13,927 nt of DNA from JAFGBZ01 sp043817715 (GCA_043817715.1 JBDRGO010000004.1:1-13927), one strand, 5' to 3'. Positions 1 to 6,933 are shown, counted from the stretch's first letter. Notes: generated by a model not told the origin, from the sequence alone. Translations and numbers: made by a program.

Positions 1-169
1 AACAAAAACAATACAAATAATAATTTAAAACAAATTAAAAAAAAATAAAAATAACAACAATAAAAAAAAATAAAAAAAAAAACAATAAAAAAAAATAAAA
101 AGAAAAAAAAAATTAAATTAACAAGAATAAAAAAAATAAAAAGAAAAAAAGAAATTAAATTAATTTCTT
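1..169. repeat. A-rich low-complexity tract with direct repeats after the pilin locus
   Basis: This gene-free stretch is almost entirely A on the plus strand with scattered T, C and a few G. It contains an imperfect direct repeat of about 38 bases at 84-121 and 126-163 (period 42), both ending TTAAATTAA. A shorter related copy begins near 55. On the minus strand, where the pilin genes lie, it reads as a long T-rich tract directly after the stop codon at 170-172. T-rich tracts are the usual archaeal transcription terminators, so a terminator role is inferred. No coding frame is credible here. Confidence 0.7.
151..167 (-). terminator. Perfect palindrome plus T-rich tract downstream of the last pilin gene
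   Basis: GAAATTAA and TTAATTTC form 8-base arms around one central A, three bases after the stop codon of the last pilin-like gene. On the transcribed strand the palindrome is followed by a long T-rich run. A similar palindrome (776-789) follows the other pilin-like gene. A role in termination or mRNA 3' end formation is inferred. The arms are purely A/T apart from the end bases, so the hairpin would be weak. Confidence 0.4.
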
Positions 170-661
170 TTAAGGCTTAATCGGGAAAACAACACAGCAT
201 AATTCATTTTCAAGATCGGTACAGCAGCCAGTAAGTTCAATAGTACTATATCTTTCAGGAAGATCTTCCTTAATAGTTTCAGAACAGAAAGCGGCTAATT
301 TTGATTCCTGTGAAGAAGGACTTATGAAAGTTAAGGTGTTTCCAGTGGATTCAAAATAAGTATCCCTTTCCCCTGTTGAAAAGCACACCTGTTCAGGAAC
401 CAACGGAGAATTTTTTCCTACAATCGCCTTTGAAGACAAACCACCATCATTTTTGTTGAAAGTAATTGCCTGCCCTGATTTATGCACAACATAAGGCGTT
501 CTGTAAGCCTTGTTTAACTGTTCTTGTGCAGTGTCAACTGCATTGCCTTGAATATTAACAACCCCTCCCAATAGCATCATTAAAATTCCAAGAATTGCCA
601 AAGCAACAACTCCTGCAATTAAAATATTAAAAACACTTGAAGCCTGTCCTTTATCATTCAT
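170..661 (-). CDS. Type IV pilin-like secreted protein, class III signal peptide, six cysteines (paralogue 1)
   Basis: This 163-aa protein starts MNDKGQASSVF and continues with an uninterrupted hydrophobic helix (about residues 10-35). That is the layout of an archaeal class III signal peptide, in which a prepilin/preflagellin peptidase cuts after Gly5 to leave a mature N-terminal Gln and the hydrophobic helix forms the filament core. The soluble part (about 36-163) holds Cys93, 126, 146, 147, 155 and 156, suggesting disulfides in an extracellular domain. ATG is supported by AGGGTGA at 668-674, six bases upstream. A TATA-like box at 735-745 suggests its own promoter in addition to read-through from upstream genes. 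It is probably a minor pilin or pseudopilin of the ATPase/TadC system upstream. The exact role (fibre subunit, adhesin or secretion pseudopilin) cannot be told. It is related to the 152-aa neighbour by size, N-terminus and cysteine count. Confidence 0.85.
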   Translation of the reverse strand: MNDKGQASSVFNILIAGVVALAILGILMMLLGGVVNIQGNAVDTAQEQLNKAYRTPYVVHKSGQAITFNKNDGGLSSKAIVGKNSPLVPEQVCFSTGERDTYFESTGNTLTFISPSSQESKLAAFCSETIKEDLPERYSTIELTGCCTDLENELCCVVFPIKP

Positions 662-734
662 TCAAAATCACCCTTTCTTTAAAAACAATTCAATAATCAA
701 AATAAATTAATAATCAAAAAAGAAGTAAAAAGAA

Positions 735-745
735 GTATTTAAAGC
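735..745 (-). promoter_or_regulatory. Archaeal TATA-like box before the last pilin-like gene
   Basis: The minus strand reads CTTTAAATAC, close to the archaeal TATA consensus. Transcription would start about 25 bases downstream (near 710), giving a leader of roughly 50 bases that contains the RBS at 668-674. This suggests the last pilin-like gene can be expressed separately from the rest of the locus. Confidence 0.5.
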
Positions 746-775
746 TAACGAAATTGAATGCAAAACAGGATTCAG

Positions 776-789
776 GGAAATTAATTTCC
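776..789. other. Perfect 14-bp palindrome between the two pilin-like genes
   Basis: GGAAATTAATTTCC is a perfect palindrome, about 20 bases downstream of the stop codon of the 152-aa pilin-like gene (minus strand). It resembles the palindrome at 151-167 after the other pilin-like gene. It could be an mRNA 3' end signal or a binding site for a dimeric regulator. The sequence alone does not decide. Confidence 0.35.
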
Positions 790-808
790 AAAGTACCCAT
801 TAAAGAAA

Positions 809-1267
809 TTAACTGCATCCCTGCTCAAGTTTTTTGCCGAAACTTACAGTGCATTCAATTGACTGAAAACAGTCTTCTGCTGTGGGGCAGCATTTAATGA
901 ATACATCCAAATCCATTGATTTTTCAAAAGAAACAGTTTTCCCATCAGAACTTACCTCAATTAAGGCATTGTCTTTTGCCTCAAAATCAATGCATTCAGC
1001 GGAAATGCCTGTTTTTAAGGAAACAAATTTAGAGCTCATGCTGCCTGAATTGAATGCAATTCCTTCAACAACCAAAACATCCCCGTTCGGCTGGTTTGCT
1101 GCAGTCAAAATTTTTTCATTGAATCTCTGCCCTGAAATTGCATATCTCTGGTTTTCAAAATAACTTATTGCCGAAACAACTATTACTAAAATAAACAAGC
1201 CGATTACTGCCTGAACCAATAACTCAAAAACAGGGCCTGCCTGCCCTTTGGAATTCAATTCAATCAC
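809..1267 (-). CDS. Type IV pilin-like secreted protein, class III signal peptide, six cysteines (paralogue 2)
   Basis: This 152-aa protein starts MIELNSKGQAGPVFELL and has a hydrophobic helix at about residues 13-35. The K7-G8-Q9 site is the expected class III cleavage point, so the mature protein would begin at Gln9. The exported part carries Cys92, 126, 127, 133, 139 and 151. The first two positions nearly match those of the 163-aa paralogue (93, 126), and the rest also cluster at the C-terminus. The start is GTG (1265-1267), preceded by GCAGGTTAA, so AGGT acts as RBS. This RBS-stop-start block is itself repeated four times upstream (1265-1463). It lies downstream of TadC-like and ATPase genes on the same strand and is probably a pilin or pseudopilin assembled by them. 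Function beyond that is unknown. Confidence 0.85.
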   Translation of the reverse strand: MIELNSKGQAGPVFELLVQAVIGLFILVIVVSAISYFENQRYAISGQRFNEKILTAANQPNGDVLVVEGIAFNSGSMSSKFVSLKTGISAECIDFEAKDNALIEVSSDGKTVSFEKSMDLDVFIKCCPTAEDCFQSIECTVSFGKKLEQGCS

Positions 1268-1316
1268 TTAACCTGCAATTAAAACAAAACAATTTTTTGC
1301 AATTCAACTCAACCAC
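1260..1316 (-). other. Candidate 18-codon micro-ORF overlapping the pilin start
   Basis: From the repeat copy at 1314-1316 a GTG with the same AGGT ribosome-binding site opens a frame encoding MVELNCKKLFCFNCRLSD. It stops with TGA at 1260-1262, just past the pilin GTG (1265-1267), so stop and start overlap within eight bases. Its first residues resemble the pilin N-terminus (MIELNSK), so it looks like a duplicated 5' end that lost its frame. Translation is possible because the RBS is intact, and coupling to the pilin gene is inference. Confidence 0.3.
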
Positions 1317-1463
1317 TTAACCTGCAATTAAAATAAAACAATTTCCTGCAAATTCATTTAATTTCACTTAACCTGCAATTAAAATAAAACAATTTCTGCA
1401 ATCCAAATTTCCTGAAATTCATTTTATCATAAAAGCTTTTTTCATTAATTCACTTAACCTGCA
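1265..1463 (-). repeat. Four direct repeats each carrying RBS, stop and start signal (GCAGGTTAAGTG)
   Basis: The 228-bp gap between the TadC-like gene and the 152-aa pilin gene holds the minus-strand block TGCAGGTTAAGTG four times, with starts of CACTTAACC (plus strand) at 1265, 1314, 1365 and 1451. The first three copies share a longer unit including TTTTAATTGCAGGTTAAGTG, with spacings of 49, 51 and 86 bases. The copy at 1265 contains the real GTG start of the pilin gene. The upstream TadC-like gene ends with a similar GCAGGGTAA. The array may have arisen by repeated duplication of an ancestral stop-start gene junction, or it may have a regulatory role. It is too irregular and short for a CRISPR. 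Confidence 0.85.
1317..1367 (-). other. Candidate 16-codon micro-ORF abutting the next repeat start
   Basis: The repeat copy at 1365-1367 gives a GTG with upstream AGGT, opening MKLNEFAGNCFILIAG. Its TAA (1317-1319) is directly followed by the GTG of the next micro-ORF (1314-1316). The two micro-ORFs and the pilin gene would thus form a chain of stop-start junctions. There is no evidence for expression other than the RBS and start repeated from the pilin gene. Confidence 0.25.
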
Positions 1464-1495
1464 AAAATTCATTTAATTTTTTTTACTGGTTCAAT

Positions 1496-3883
1496 TTACC
1501 CTGCAAACCCTCCGATGAATAAATCACTTGCAATCACTGATGCAATGAAAACAATTATTGCAACAGGGAGTGCCTTGGCTAAATTAATTTTAACCAATAA
1601 ATTATTTTCAGAGCTTACCCTTGTTGTGAAATAAGTCATTATTGCAACCAATTCAATAATGTAAATTGCTAAAATGAAAATGAATTCAGTTGGGGTTGCA
1701 ACAGTGCTTACGCTTGAAGTGTCAATAAATGAATTCATAGTGCTTCCTGAAAACATGGAAGAAACCCCTTCCCCTATTCCACCCAATCCTCCAGGCAAGG
1801 CGCTTAAATCCATCTGGGACTGTGTTGCCTCCAACTGCCCTGAAGAAGCAATTGAAAACAAGGTAAGCACAACCACTTTCTGCAAGGAAACAGTTATTCC
1901 TAAAACAACAGGCGCAATAAATAATGACAAAGTGGACATCATTTCAGTTACATCGCTTAAAAGCAAAGTAAGTTTTTTTGAAACCTCTTCCGCATTCTGC
2001 AGCTGAATTGACAAGGCAATCATTGTTCTTGCAGCAACATTCACGCCCAAATTCACTGAATTAATCAACAGCCTCATTGAAGTTGCAATCATTTTGCTTG
2101 GAATGTCCTTTAATGCCCCGAAATTTTTGTCAAAAACCGCTTGCTCTAAAGGCATGGACATTACTGTAATGTTTTCAAGAATCCTTTCATAAACAATGCT
2201 GATTTTATAATTTGGAAGGAATTCCTTCACATGCTTTAATGCATTTTCCAAAGGCTTGTTTTCCCCCATTCTTGAAGCAAGAATATACAGTGAATCCTTG
2301 AATTCTGATTCCATCTGCTCAACTTCCAATTGGGCTTTTCTTCGATAAATGTTTGAATAATAAAAATAAACAAAAGCCAATGCAGAAAGCGTAAGCATTA
2401 ATCCGAAAACAAAATTATTCGGCGCAACATTGTTTCCTTTCTTCATGTAAAAAATTTTTTCCTCCAAAAGAAGCCTTTGCTTGATTAATTCAAGCCTTTC
2501 CGCTTCATCCAAACGCATTCCTGCAAATTCCTTGGAAATATCCCTGTACATCTCCCCCGGAGGGTCAAAAGAAAAATAATCCGGCGCATCATTTTCATTA
2601 ATTAATCCCCTTTTCAACTGGACATCATAAGCGCTTTGGTCAGGAGATAAAATAAAAACAGGATCCTCTTCACCAAAAATAAATTTAGGAGGAATTCCCT
2701 GCGTTGAAACAAAAAAAGAAAATGCCAAACCAAAAATTAAAACCAGAACCAAAACAAAAGGAATTGACATTCTTATTCCTGAAACAATCATTGTTCCTTT
2801 TTTCGGCAAACCAGGATAATTGTCAGGAATTTTAGGGGATTCATGCACAGGAGGCTTTTTATAAATAAGGCTTCTTGCAAGCAAAAAAGTCCCGCCAGGA
2901 ATTAAAAAAATATATAAAAAACCCAGAACAATTGGATGGGCTATCGGCGCCCCGGAAAAGCTTGAACCAACCGGCAGAATAATTATTAAAATCAATGGAA
3001 GCAATACACCTAAATAAAAAAGCATTATGCTTGGCTGGGAAAGCCCTCTGGCATAATTCTCCATTTTTTCCTTGACTGAAGAAAGCACTTCACTCATTGT
3101 TTTATCCAATAATGCATAGCGTTTTGCCTCAGTGTTTTCAATAACTGAAGCCCTTACACGCATTAATGCCTGCTTGAATTCAGATGAAAATTTTCCCCAG
3201 CGATAAGCCAATTTGTCAAGCCCTTCTGAAAGCGATTTATGCACTCCAATCTGGACATCCCAGATAAGTTTCCTGAAATCCTCTGCAATTTTTCCTTTTC
3301 CATGGTCTGCGGAAAACTCAATTGCCTTCTCCAAATTAGGAACCAGCTTCATTGACATAACCAGGTATCCAATCAAGTCAGGCATGTAAGTCAAGGACAT
3401 CATCTGCTCATGCTTTGCCATGCTCAAAGGATACTGCTGGACAAAATAAAATGCATAAAATGCCCCTGCCAGCCAGGGGAGAAAACAGATTGCCTGAATC
3501 AATAAAGCATTTCCTTTAAATAATCCTGAAAGAATATCCCCTAAAAGAAGCAGGCAAATTGTTCCGATTAAAAAAGCAATAATAACGGAAATAATCAAAG
3601 TTGCCTTAATTAATGCATCAAATTCCCTTGGATTTAACTCCCAATCCATAAATTCAATTGCGTCCCTGTTCTGGTCAGAAAATCTTTTTGCAGTTCCCAA
3701 AACAGGAAACATTGAATAAATTTTTTTTGCATAAGCAACAAATTTAGGAAATTTTTTTTTCACCAGCTTTGTTTCCCCAAGCGAATCAGAAAAGTCATCA
3801 ATTGAAACAGAAATCTGGGAATAGCGCTCTCCCAAAGAACTTTCCTTTTCACCGAATTTTTTTGCCATAAAAAACCATCGCAT
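1496..3883 (-). CDS. TadC/GspF-like integral membrane platform protein with two T2SSF-type halves
   Basis: This 795-aa protein is the likely inner-membrane platform of a type IV filament or Tad-like machine, coupling the cytoplasmic ATPase to subunit insertion. Hydrophobic pairs lie at about 91-120 and 125-150. A cytoplasmic helical domain of T2SSF type follows (about 155-285), then membrane segments near 287-340 and 370-395. A second half has a membrane segment near 485-510, another helical T2SSF-like domain (about 520-665) and membrane segments near 667-695, 735-760 and 772-793. A duplicated TadC/FlaJ-like layout of this size is known in archaea. The furthest ATG is at 3881-3883. The ATG at 3866-3868 (MAKKFGEKE) is equally plausible, and neither has a strong RBS. 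It follows the ATPase gene by 164 bases and precedes two pilin-like genes, which fits the assignment. Confidence 0.85.
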   Translation of the reverse strand: MRWFFMAKKFGEKESSLGERYSQISVSIDDFSDSLGETKLVKKKFPKFVAYAKKIYSMFPVLGTAKRFSDQNRDAIEFMDWELNPREFDALIKATLIISVIIAFLIGTICLLLLGDILSGLFKGNALLIQAICFLPWLAGAFYAFYFVQQYPLSMAKHEQMMSLTYMPDLIGYLVMSMKLVPNLEKAIEFSADHGKGKIAEDFRKLIWDVQIGVHKSLSEGLDKLAYRWGKFSSEFKQALMRVRASVIENTEAKRYALLDKTMSEVLSSVKEKMENYARGLSQPSIMLFYLGVLLPLILIIILPVGSSFSGAPIAHPIVLGFLYIFLIPGGTFLLARSLIYKKPPVHESPKIPDNYPGLPKKGTMIVSGIRMSIPFVLVLVLIFGLAFSFFVSTQGIPPKFIFGEEDPVFILSPDQSAYDVQLKRGLINENDAPDYFSFDPPGEMYRDISKEFAGMRLDEAERLELIKQRLLLEEKIFYMKKGNNVAPNNFVFGLMLTLSALAFVYFYYSNIYRRKAQLEVEQMESEFKDSLYILASRMGENKPLENALKHVKEFLPNYKISIVYERILENITVMSMPLEQAVFDKNFGALKDIPSKMIATSMRLLINSVNLGVNVAARTMIALSIQLQNAEEVSKKLTLLLSDVTEMMSTLSLFIAPVVLGITVSLQKVVVLTLFSIASSGQLEATQSQMDLSALPGGLGGIGEGVSSMFSGSTMNSFIDTSSVSTVATPTEFIFILAIYIIELVAIMTYFTTRVSSENNLLVKINLAKALPVAIIVFIASVIASDLFIGGFAG

Positions 3884-3890
3884 TCATTTT

Positions 3891-3936
3891 CTGAATATTT
3901 TAATCTGCTTTATCCTGAATATTTTAATCTACTTTA
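3891..3936 (-). repeat. Tandem 24-bp repeat carrying TATA-like boxes before the TadC-like gene
   Basis: CTGAATATTTTAATCTGCTT (from 3891) and CTGAATATTTTAATCTACTT (from 3915) are near-identical copies with a 24-base period and one mismatch over 22 bases. On the minus strand each gives GATTAAAATATTC, which resembles an archaeal TATA box. The proximal copy would place transcription start near 3872, just before the internal ATG at 3866-3868, and the distal copy near 3896. This suggests, but does not prove, an internal promoter in the 164-bp gap (3884-4047), which is otherwise T-rich and without a gene. Confidence 0.5.
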
Positions 3937-4047
3937 ATTTCATCTTCATTTTAATTTATTCTAATTTTCAGTTACTTTAATTTTATGAACTTTTTATTCC
4001 ATAAACATTTTCCTTTTATGCATTTATTCTTTTTCTTTCCATAAAAA

Positions 4048-6348
4048 TCATTCGCTTTCCTTATCTGCATTTGCTTTCTTTAATTTAATCAGCCTTTTAA
4101 CCATATGAGATTTAACCCATTCACTCCATTCATTAAACACTTCAGCATAATCAACCGAGCCGTTTTCCTGCAATTGTTTTTCCTTTAAAATCAATAATTT
4201 ATTGTTTGCAGGAACAGTATTTTCTGCCTCCAATAATTCAGGAATGCTGAATTCATTCTTTAAATCAACCAAATAATCCTTGCTTTTTGCACGGATATTA
4301 ATGGAAGCCCAGATTTCCTTAATGCTCATTCCGGTTAAACGCGAAATTTTATTGAATATGTCTGATTCCTTTAAATTATCCTCAATTAAATCCAATGAAT
4401 CCTTTTTTGCCTCATAACTCATTAAATCAAGCAAACCCCCTTCTTCAGCAGGGTCCTTATTCCAGTGCTTTTTCACTTCAGTTATTTCCACAACCCTCCT
4501 GAATCTTTTCAATGAGCCTCCGAAACGGATTGGGCGCGCAACAACAACCAAATCAGTTGCTTTAAATGAAGTAGTGGGAACCTCCAAATCATTCACTACC
4601 CTGTCCCAGACAGAATAAGCACTGTCAGCATGCAATGTGCCCATTACAACATTTCCTGCAGCGCCAACACGCATTGCCTCATAAAGGACCTTTGCTTCGA
4701 CACTTCTCACTTCTCCCACAACCAAAGCAGAATCGCCTAAACGCAAAGCAGTCCTTAAAGCATCAGCAGGAGAAACTTCAGTTGAATCCTTTGCCCCTCC
4801 AATAGGGGCAGAAGTTTTCATTCTCTGAATATTAAATCCAATGTCTTTCATGTAAGGGACTGCTAATTCCAAAGTGTCTTCCTGCACAAGTATTCTTTGA
4901 TTTTGAAGAATTTCAAGCATTAAAGCATTCATCAAGGATGTTTTTCCCGAACCCCTTGAGCCGGCAACAATCATTGTGCTTGAGGAATCAATTAAAAAAG
5001 AAAGCAATCCAGCAGCCATTGGGGAAACAAATTTGTTGTCAATGAACTGCGGCAAAGTCCAAGGAGTCAATTTATGCAAACGGAAAGCAAAAGCCGTTCC
5101 ATCAGGAGACAAAGGCGGGCCGATTAAAGCAAGCCTTGTATCCAATCCAGGCAGGTCAAAATCCAATACAGGATGCGCTTCATCAAACGGGCGGCCGCTC
5201 ATTGCACGGATTTTTGAACTCATTGAATCTGCTTCTTCAGGAGAATAAAGAACATTTGTCTGGCATTGGCCAAAATCAGAATGGACAATATACAACGGCT
5301 TCTGGCCAATAGGGGAATCCAAATAAATATCAGTTATTTTCCTGTCAGACAATAATACTTCCAATACACCGTAACCGACAGTGTAACGCGCAACAATTTC
5401 ACTTAATTCAATTATTTCATCCTTTGAAATTGAAATATTGTTTTTCTTCGCAAGGTCAAGAATTGTGGACTGATAAATTCTTTCAAAATATTTCCTGCTC
5501 TGCGCAAGGCTTGACAAAGAAGTTCTTCCAGGGCGGTATTCAGAAACAACTTCCTTTGTTTTAGTCAATAAAAAATATTTGTCAGGGCTTAAGGAATATT
5601 CAGGCAAAGTAATGAAATACAAATTTTCAGTCCTTGAAGGATGATTAAAAATCTGAACGCTTGAAGCATTAACTGAATACTCATCCAATAATTCAAGGGT
5701 TTCGGTTTTTTCAAACAATAATCTTGAACCGATAAATGAAGGCTTTACCTGCACCTTGAAAAAAGAACGGTACAAGCCCAAAGAATCAGGAACCCTCTTT
5801 AACTGAATCAATAATTTTCTTACTTTTGAAATCAATTTTGTTTTTTCAAGTTCATCCTTTATTTTCTTCAATGAATTAAAATACACTAAAGCTTTTTGTT
5901 CTTCAGGAATTTCATTCAAGCGCTTTTTTTCATTCCTTAACGCAACAATGCATTCCAAGTAAGCAGCAATAGGGTCAAACAATAAAACCTCATGCGCTAT
6001 CCTCACCAAAACATTATGCCTTTCCCCGAAAATCTCTTCATTCTCTTTTTTGGGGTCGCCTAAATTAACATAAGACCATATTGACTCAATTTCAAATTTA
6101 GAGATAATTTGGGCAACTTCAGAAAACAATTCAGTCTGTTCTTCATTGTAAACCCTTTCATAAACTTCAGCCAGAACAATTACTTCAGCTTCAACTTCCT
6201 GCAATAACTTCAATACATGGTTCCTGCATGCACGGTCATCTGAAAGAGAAGAAGAATAAACACAATCACGGCAGTCAATTAAAAGATTCTTTTTTCCGCC
6301 TGATTCCTTAACAACAAAAGGACCAACCTCAAAACCGCCTATCTTCAA
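4048..6348 (-). CDS. VirB11/TadA-type secretion ATPase for an archaeal type IV filament
   Basis: This 766-aa cytoplasmic ATPase powers assembly or secretion by a type IV filament machine. A Walker A motif GSRGSGKT is at about 463-470 (Lys469). A Walker B-like GEVRS has its acidic residue at Glu546, and the family's His box GTLHADS has His573. Upstream lies the N-domain typical of PulE/VirB11 proteins (about 280-450, including IVARYTVGYGVLEVLL and ITDIYLDSP). The protein is longer than common ~500-aa relatives. It has an N-terminal extension of about 250 residues with a Cys cluster (Cys26, Cys29, Cys41; DCRDC then ACRNH) and a tail of about 120 residues after the core. The start is TTG (6346-6348), with GGGG eight bases upstream and a TATA-like box at 6385-6394. 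It is the first gene of the minus-strand pilin locus. Confidence 0.92.
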   Translation of the reverse strand: MKIGGFEVGPFVVKESGGKKNLLIDCRDCVYSSSLSDDRACRNHVLKLLQEVEAEVIVLAEVYERVYNEEQTELFSEVAQIISKFEIESIWSYVNLGDPKKENEEIFGERHNVLVRIAHEVLLFDPIAAYLECIVALRNEKKRLNEIPEEQKALVYFNSLKKIKDELEKTKLISKVRKLLIQLKRVPDSLGLYRSFFKVQVKPSFIGSRLLFEKTETLELLDEYSVNASSVQIFNHPSRTENLYFITLPEYSLSPDKYFLLTKTKEVVSEYRPGRTSLSSLAQSRKYFERIYQSTILDLAKKNNISISKDEIIELSEIVARYTVGYGVLEVLLSDRKITDIYLDSPIGQKPLYIVHSDFGQCQTNVLYSPEEADSMSSKIRAMSGRPFDEAHPVLDFDLPGLDTRLALIGPPLSPDGTAFAFRLHKLTPWTLPQFIDNKFVSPMAAGLLSFLIDSSSTMIVAGSRGSGKTSLMNALMLEILQNQRILVQEDTLELAVPYMKDIGFNIQRMKTSAPIGGAKDSTEVSPADALRTALRLGDSALVVGEVRSVEAKVLYEAMRVGAAGNVVMGTLHADSAYSVWDRVVNDLEVPTTSFKATDLVVVARPIRFGGSLKRFRRVVEITEVKKHWNKDPAEEGGLLDLMSYEAKKDSLDLIEDNLKESDIFNKISRLTGMSIKEIWASINIRAKSKDYLVDLKNEFSIPELLEAENTVPANNKLLILKEKQLQENGSVDYAEVFNEWSEWVKSHMVKRLIKLKKANADKESE

Positions 6349-6384
6349 TCAAAAAACCCCTAAAAGAATTCACCCATAAGTCAG

Positions 6385-6394
6385 TTATATATAA
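6385..6394 (-). promoter_or_regulatory. TATA-like promoter of the ATPase/TadC/pilin locus
   Basis: TTATATATAA lies 37-46 bases before the TTG start. Transcription about 25 bases downstream would give a leader of roughly 14 bases that still contains the AGGGGT ribosome-binding site at 6356-6361. A second AT-rich TATA-like stretch is at 6406-6416. Assigned by motif and distance only. Confidence 0.55.
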
Positions 6395-6472
6395 AAAAAA
6401 CTTGTTATTATATATTTCTAATAAGAAAAAAGAGAAAAAAACAATTTCGCACCGGAACTCTGCTATCAAAAA

Positions 6473-6510
6473 CATTTAAAACCGCTAAAAACAATTTAGT
6501 TTTAAGGTGA
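6473..6510 (+). promoter_or_regulatory. TATA box and strong RBS in front of the broken BRO-N gene
   Basis: CATTTAAAA at 6473-6481 is a good archaeal TATA box. Transcription would begin near 6502. AAGGTGA at 6504-6510 is the strongest Shine-Dalgarno-like site in the window, five bases before the TTG at 6516. The signals are intact even though the gene behind them is broken, so transcription may still feed into the archaeosortase gene downstream. Confidence 0.6.
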
Positions 6511-6515
6511 AAAAA

Positions 6516-6851
6516 TTGAGTAAAAAAAATGCTTTGGTTGTATTTGAAGATAAGAAAATTCGAAGAATTTGGTTTAATGAGGAATGGTTTTATTCAGTAA
6601 TTGATATTGTTTAAATTCTTTCAGAAAGCCCGACACCTAGACAATACTGGGGCAAAGTTAAGGATAGGGACTTCATTGCACTTGAACTGTCCCCAATTTG
6701 GGTACAGTTGAAATTACCTGCAGAAGATAAGAAATTAAGACTAACTGATTGTGTGAATACAAGAAATGCTTTCCGTTTAGTTCAATCAATTCCATCCAAA
6801 AAAGCAGAGCCATTCAAACAATGGCTTGCCCAATTAGGACAAGAAAATTGA
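6516..6851 (+). pseudogene. Broken BRO-N / phage-antirepressor-like (DinD-type) gene
   Basis: Reading from TTG at 6516 gives MSKKNALVVFEDKKIRRIWF and so on, with a TAA at 6612-6614 after codon 32. The same frame then continues to TGA at 6849-6851 with PTPRQYWGKVKDRD, LKLPAEDKKLRLTDCVN and SIPSKKAEPFKQWLAQLGQEN. These are recognisable pieces of the BRO N-terminal domain found in phage antirepressors and in chromosomal proteins of bacteria and archaea. Known relatives of this type usually continue well beyond the BRO-N domain, and here the frame ends about where that domain ends, so the gene is both interrupted and truncated. Other genes in the window use TAA as stop, so recoding is unlikely. 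It is probably a decayed horizontally acquired gene. Its promoter and RBS remain. Confidence 0.8.
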
Positions 6852-6933
6852 AGAAAGAAAAACAAAAAAAAGAAAATCCAAAAAAAGAGAAAAATTAAAT
6901 CCAAAAAAAGAAATTAAAATTAAGTGAAAGAAA
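6852..6933 (+). promoter_or_regulatory. Purine-rich spacer with weak TATA-like and RBS signals for the archaeosortase
   Basis: The 82 bases between the pseudogene and the archaeosortase are almost pure A and G with short T pairs. AATTAAAT at about 6892-6899 could be a weak TATA box. AGTGA at 6923-6927 is a plausible RBS six bases before the TTG start at 6934. No residual coding from the BRO gene is recognisable. Confidence 0.3.

Noticed and set aside
882..1163. Open frame on the plus strand opposite the 152-aa pilin-like gene
   Set aside because: It is fully antisense to a gene with clear class III signal peptide features, has no RBS, and its product has no recognisable domain.
1265..1463. 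Possible CRISPR array
   Set aside because: There are only four copies with spacings of 49, 51 and 86 bases. The 'spacers' are similar to each other, and the repeat contains the gene's own RBS and start.
6349..6515. Structured RNA or riboswitch in the divergent promoter region
   Set aside because: I found no stable GC stems. The contents are explained by two divergent TATA boxes and RBS sites, with leaders of only about 14 bases.
6612..6614. Recoding of TAA as a sense codon in the BRO-N gene
   Set aside because: Several intact genes in the window end in TAA, and the BRO frame is also truncated at its end, so ordinary decay explains it better.
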